A stretch of 64,000 nucleotides of DNA from contig VSDK01012907.1 of NCBI GenBank assembly GCA_009767595.1, forward strand, positions 142,104-206,103. The letters run 5' to 3'. Shown one piece after another: positions 57,745-63,700 of the stretch. Every line of letters begins with the position of its first letter. Positions within the stretch are counted from its first letter, which is position 1. The stretch comes from Symbiodinium kawagutii (taxonomy: Eukaryota > Sar > Dinophyceae > Suessiales > Symbiodiniaceae). A program made the translations under genes and the position numbers. Below the pieces are notes generated by a model. That model saw only the letters and a list, made by a program, of their open reading frames with translations, was not told the origin of the DNA and searched no databases.

Positions 57745-60700
57745 AACTACAACTACAACTACAACTACAACTACAACTACAACTACAACTACAGCAGCAG
57801 CAGCAATCAATATTTGAGATCCAGGGTGCTGCACCACCAGCGACCAATAGCTGGCGATGGGCACCATCAACCCGGGGTCATCCATATGGACTTACCAGTA
57901 CTGGTAATGATTATTTCGAACGTTTACCGGTTGGTGGTTGACCCACCCCCATGAAAAATATTAATGAACCAACCATTTGTTAATGATTACGTTTGGGAAA
58001 ATAAAAAATGTTTAGAACCACAAGCCAGTTTAGCAATAAGGACCGAAAAAAAAGAAGGCACCAAACACCAAACAATCAACAACCAATTCTGTTTAGAGTA
58101 AAACCAGCAGCTGGGCGCAAGCAGTTGGTTGAATGATATGAACATTCAGCTCAAATGAACCCTGCGTGTTTCTCATAATGCATTCCCAAAAACCTGTGGC
58201 CATGCCAAGGGCATTTCAGGGTCCACCATGTCCATGCAAATGTATCCATGGCCGCCCAGGTAACACTCCAACGAATGAAGGGTTAATTCACGGCTAAATG
58301 ACCAGATATCAAGGCATCAACATCACATGGCCATGGCATGTCACGGCCATAAACCCCTTATTACCCCGCTAAAACCAACCAGGAAGCGAGGCGCCGGTGT
58401 CATTTCTCACTGGGTTCCAACGCAAGGGTGACGTCATCGTCAGTAAGTTTCCGCCCTATCATCAAACCTATTGTCAACCAACATCAGTACCTAGATCAAC
58501 CAAGTGTTACTTTTTTTAGTGTTACTTTGGAGTGACTAGGTATATAAATTATCATTGATGTCGTAATGTCATGTCAGTATTCCGTTGCATCACTATACTA
58601 ATTCCGTCAATTGGTGATTTCTGTTCATAGCATCATATGGTCATGTGGCAAAATAGTGGCACCCCCCGGCAACCAATGGTTTCCCAGGAAAATGATCATT
58701 GGCTTTGGTGGGGCCCACTGGTTGCCTCATTTTGGCACATATCTCAAAATAGGGGTACCCCCGAATCATCCAATATCAACCATTTGTAGTGATAAACCAT
58801 CTATTTTTGGGGCACCCTTTTTTGAGAAACCCCCACATAGTCCTGCTACTCCCACTTACCCCGTCAGCGGCTACCGGGATGCTCAGAACTTGCTCGGAGG
58901 CCATGGCTAAAGGGTGGCGGGTCGCAGCTACGCGTTTTCCAGGGCCCTTGGGAAAATCTCAAGCTGCGGATGAACGTCACAACTGGTTGATGAGGCCCAA
59001 CCTCGGAAAACGTGCGTTTTCATGCCATTCATTTGACAACACCAAACTGAACAAGGATGCCAGCTGTGAACCAGAATAGAGAGTGCTACCAGGTCTGACA
59101 AGAGAACCCACAATGATCACTACCCACTGGTAGCCCAAATGGATGCCCCATGGCTGCTCAAGCCATCAAGTGCCCAGTCCAGCTCGATGACATCCTCTCA
59201 CATGAGAAATCACCATTTGCACGGGGATTTCCCACATTGCTGGTTGTTGGTCCTTCACCCGTATATTATCAATCACTGTTCATAACCCTCACTATATAGT
59301 TGGTGAGTAAGTGTTTTTATATTCTCAATGATGACTCTGTAGTATCAACCAATCGAAGCATATAGTGAGGTGGTGATTCACAATATGCAATATATCATAA
59401 TGATAACATATATCAACCATTGACCATTGTTATCAACGAATATGAACCCTTATTTCTGTGGTGATTAACGCCATGGTCCCATGGTTCAAAATGCTGGTAG
59501 TCCCTGCACTGGCCTCCCTTGGTAGCATCACTGGCAGCTTCCTCAAAGCCGACCACAGTTCGCCTGCACGTAGCTTGTTGTGTTCATGCTGCATTTATCA
59601 ACTTTAAGTTGGGCAAATGATATGTGGCATGAGTTCAACAAGTACCATGAATAGGTTGTTTCTACTACCTCAGGTAGTACGATCAACGCACAAAGTAAGT
59701 ATCTCCATTTCTCCATCTCAATAGAGAGAGAGAGAGAGCGAGATCCACAAAGCTACACCCTACCACCGCCACGCAATGTCCGCCCGTAGATTCCCATCAA
59801 TCGCAGTTGGCTTCGGTGGTTTATAGGCATCTCACACGATCAACGATTCAACGCCTGGTAAGTTCTATCGTTTCAACCTCCTGCAGGCTAAGATGGCCAA
59901 GGCTATAAGTCGGCTTATCAATCATAAAAGTCGAGCCAAGGAAAACACCACAAATCAGCTGGACTTCTCCCTCTGCCTTAGAAAACTGACAGCTATCCAC
60001 CATCCATAGCTACCCAGCTACACTGTCGACCATTTGTGTTACGAATCCAAGCATCTTCAACTCATATGGCAGTGGGTCAAAACCCTTAGTGCCCCTGGTT
60101 TCCCCTACTATTAACCATTGTTTTCCTTATTATTGGTTGGTCATTATCCCCCATTAGTTGGTTGGTTAACTGCTTGACCCATAGCCATGTATAGCTGGTA
60201 TATCCCCTATAGTTGCTAGTTATCATCCCCTACTATCAACCATCATTAAACCAGCTAGTTATTGGTTGGTTAACTGCTTGACCCAGCTCGCCATATCATC
60301 CACCACCAACGTTACCGTAGCTCGACGAACGCAATCGCTCGCCTCCAGCGAGAATTTCTGTAAGCATGCTCACATAGGTCTTGGTCTCGAAGACCGCCAC
60401 CATGTACCTCGACAGACGTTGAAATTCAGCACCAGCTGTGACCCCCATGGCAATCCCCATAAAGTCACCAGGATCCAGACGGTGACCCAGCTGAAGGGTC
60501 AGGTGATTGCCCACTGTGATGCTTGGCAATCAGAGTCATCTCTCCATGAATCACGACGACGCTTCAGTTGTTGATGAGGGTTGGCCATCATGACTCACCG
60601 GCTAGTGTGTCTTAACACCTCCAATATACAGGGCTTGTTTCGTGACGCATCTCAAAACTTAAACATCCACTTTCGATCTGAAACAGGAAAACGACAGTGC

Positions 60701-63700
60701 TATTTACAAGTTTCTTTTGGATCCGCTGCGTTTGGGGAAATGATTCTGTGCCCCAGGGCGGAAGTGTCAGGACATGTTCATTCATACTTTGAAAAGGACA
60801 AAAACGAAGTCTATCGAATGAAAATGTCCTGACATTCTCTTGGTGTCTAGTAGTCTTGTTAGGACCAACAGTCTTGTTTGTCTCTGCTCATTCTGAAAGA
60901 TTCTCTGGGTCTCTGTGAAGGCATGACTCCATCCAAACCGGGCTTCCATCTGTTGCCAGGGTGCAAATCCCACAGTTGATTCGACGATTCGATATGAACA
61001 AAAAAACCACTGGAAGGGCACCATTGGTTGCGAAAATCTACGGTGCACTTGGTCCCCCCAATGTTTTGACAGCCAAAAACATAACGGGGGCTGGTGAATT
61101 CGTGCCCGTCAAACCACAGGCTGAGCCCGGCCAGGCGGCAAAATGAAAGGATGATCGTTCTCCGCTAGGATGTCACACTCGGTCTTCATTTCCTGGGGAT
61201 TCCATGGCTGTGTATCGGTCCTATGGGCTGTAGCAAGTACAGCTTGCCGTGGAAAAAAATCCGCAGTCATGCCTTTTGGTGAGATTTGTAGGTTCAGCAA
61301 GGACAAGGTGCTGATCTATGGCACATATGACTAGGTCTTTAGAAGGTTTACAGGGCAGGAGCAACAATTGTTCACCGGTATTGTGTTGCTTACTATTGAC
61401 CAAAATCAACCGGTATCGACCATCATTAACCACCATCGACAATCATGATTCATTGAGAAGCAGCTCTCAGTGGCAATCATCTAACATGATGAACAATGAC
61501 AAAAGCGTCATTAACCACCCCAGCAGTGGCTGATTCCGGTACCACTTTTGCAGCTTTCTGGCACAGTGCCGGTGTGGGACTGTTGACCGCAGCCATGGTA
61601 TGATTTCAACCAATCAACCTACTTGGAGGATCCCCAGCTAGTAATGTGTGATTACAGTAGCCATGGTGATAGGGGTTCATCCAGCTACCCTATAGTGTGC
61701 AACTAAGCATGGTTATATGGCAGTGGGTCAAAACCCCGTACCCCTGGTTCCCCTATTATTAGCCATTGTTTTCCCTTATTATTGTTGGTAAACCCTCCAT
61801 TGGTTGGTCGGTTAATATTGACCCATAGCCATATCCGATAAAACTAATCCCAGCTGCACATCCACACCAGAATCCACCGTGGTTCAGCACCACCAGTTGA
61901 GAGTTTTGATTCCCAACTTGCCATGCAATCCCAAGCCTTTCATATCAACCACGTTTAGAACACAAGAAACATCACCATTTCAGCATTAAAATCAGATCGG
62001 TGGCCAAAATCAACTGTGAAAGCTCGATGGTTCGGACCAATGACACCAAGTGTCCGTGGGCATCTTGCCATTCAGAGTTCGCTTGCAAGTCTTCAATGCG
62101 TACTTTGCGCCTGTTTTCCTGCGACACGTCTCGAACACCAGACCCAAGGATTCGCCTTGATCATGTCCTCTTGTTTCCCAATCTGTAAAACACAGCTGAT
62201 ATGGTAAATGCCACTGATATGTGGGCGTGGTCATGGCTGAATGTCCCCACTTGTTGGGCAGTAGTATAACCCCTCATGGCAGTTTGACAAAGATCTCTAA
62301 GGATTAACTTTTTACACACAAGTCAATCAAACGCTATTTTGTGTTCTGCTCAAACATTAGTAACTAGTACGCACAGAGCATCGTTTTTTTGGGGGGAAGA
62401 AGCACGGGTGATGCGCGGTGACTTGTTTTGAACCGATCCCATAGATGACTAAACTAGTCGAGCTGTTGGATTGTTCATCTCCCCATTTTGGGGATGGCTG
62501 GGTATGACCCATGGCCATTTAGTTGGTATTTAACCATGGCCATTTAGTTGATACTTACTCAACCGGTGACCTTGGCCAAAGGATAGTCTTGTCATTCTCA
62601 TGGGACGGCACGCGAGTTGGTCATCACCCTGAAAAGGATGAGATTGACCGCCAACCACACCAACCATCATTCACAATACATCCATTCTCCATTGTTGATT
62701 GAACACTAGTCTTATTAACCATGATTGGGTATAGATGCATGAATATATGTATATATACACAAATGCAATTATTAGATTACTGACCATGATTAATGAATCC
62801 CTACCACCATCAATAAATCATGAACCATTATTGAATATGTAGATTTATGATAGTATATGTAAAAACAAACATATATACATTAAACATATCTTAACACATT
62901 ACATATAATATGCATCTATGTATACAAATACCACTCGTAACCCTACATCCCAAGCATTCCTGGCTCAGCTGCCGCCCCCATCTCCATTCGCCCCGCCTGT
63001 GCTCCACCAAGCGAACGGTGCTGAAGGCACCCGCGCCCAAGAAACTGATGGACTTCAAATCGTTCAAGGTCACCTAAACGTGGCGAAACGGCGGTGCTAG
63101 CAGTGAAGCTGGTGGCCACTGCTAGGGTGGATAATGATCACCAGTTGTGGACTAATGGTGATGACTCATGGTGATGAATACTGGTGATGAATACTGGTGA
63201 TGACTCATGGTGATGAGTCATGGTGAGATAGTGATGAATAATGACGTTGATGATTTTGATGAGAAATGGTGATGAATGATGGTGAATGTGATGAGTAGTG
63301 GTAGTGATATAGTGATTCGTATCAATAATTTGTGTTGGCTAGTCATGGATGATTGATGATTGGAGCTCTAGCTGGTCATCAACCACCCAAAGTTCTAGCT
63401 GATTTACCTCCAAAACAGCTGGTGGTTCCTCCTCCGACTACATCGTGGTACGTGTGAGTGATCACTGTGACTTTGTGCGACATGGAAACCTGAGGTACTG
63501 GAAACCTGATTTCGCAATGTCAAAATTCACCAAGTGTTCGCATCACAAATCCCGAGTGGAGTCATGGCAGTGGGTCAAAAGCCTGTACCCCTGGTTCCCC
63601 ATCATTAACCATTGTTTTCCCTATAGGTTGTTGGTTATTATCCACCATGAACTTGGTTGGTTAACTGCTTGACCCAGCTCGCCTCATGGTGAATGGCTGC

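Noticed and set aside
56354..57817. 487-codon poly-leucine frame
   Set aside because: It is the triplet array read in one frame, lying in a CYB2-like intron.
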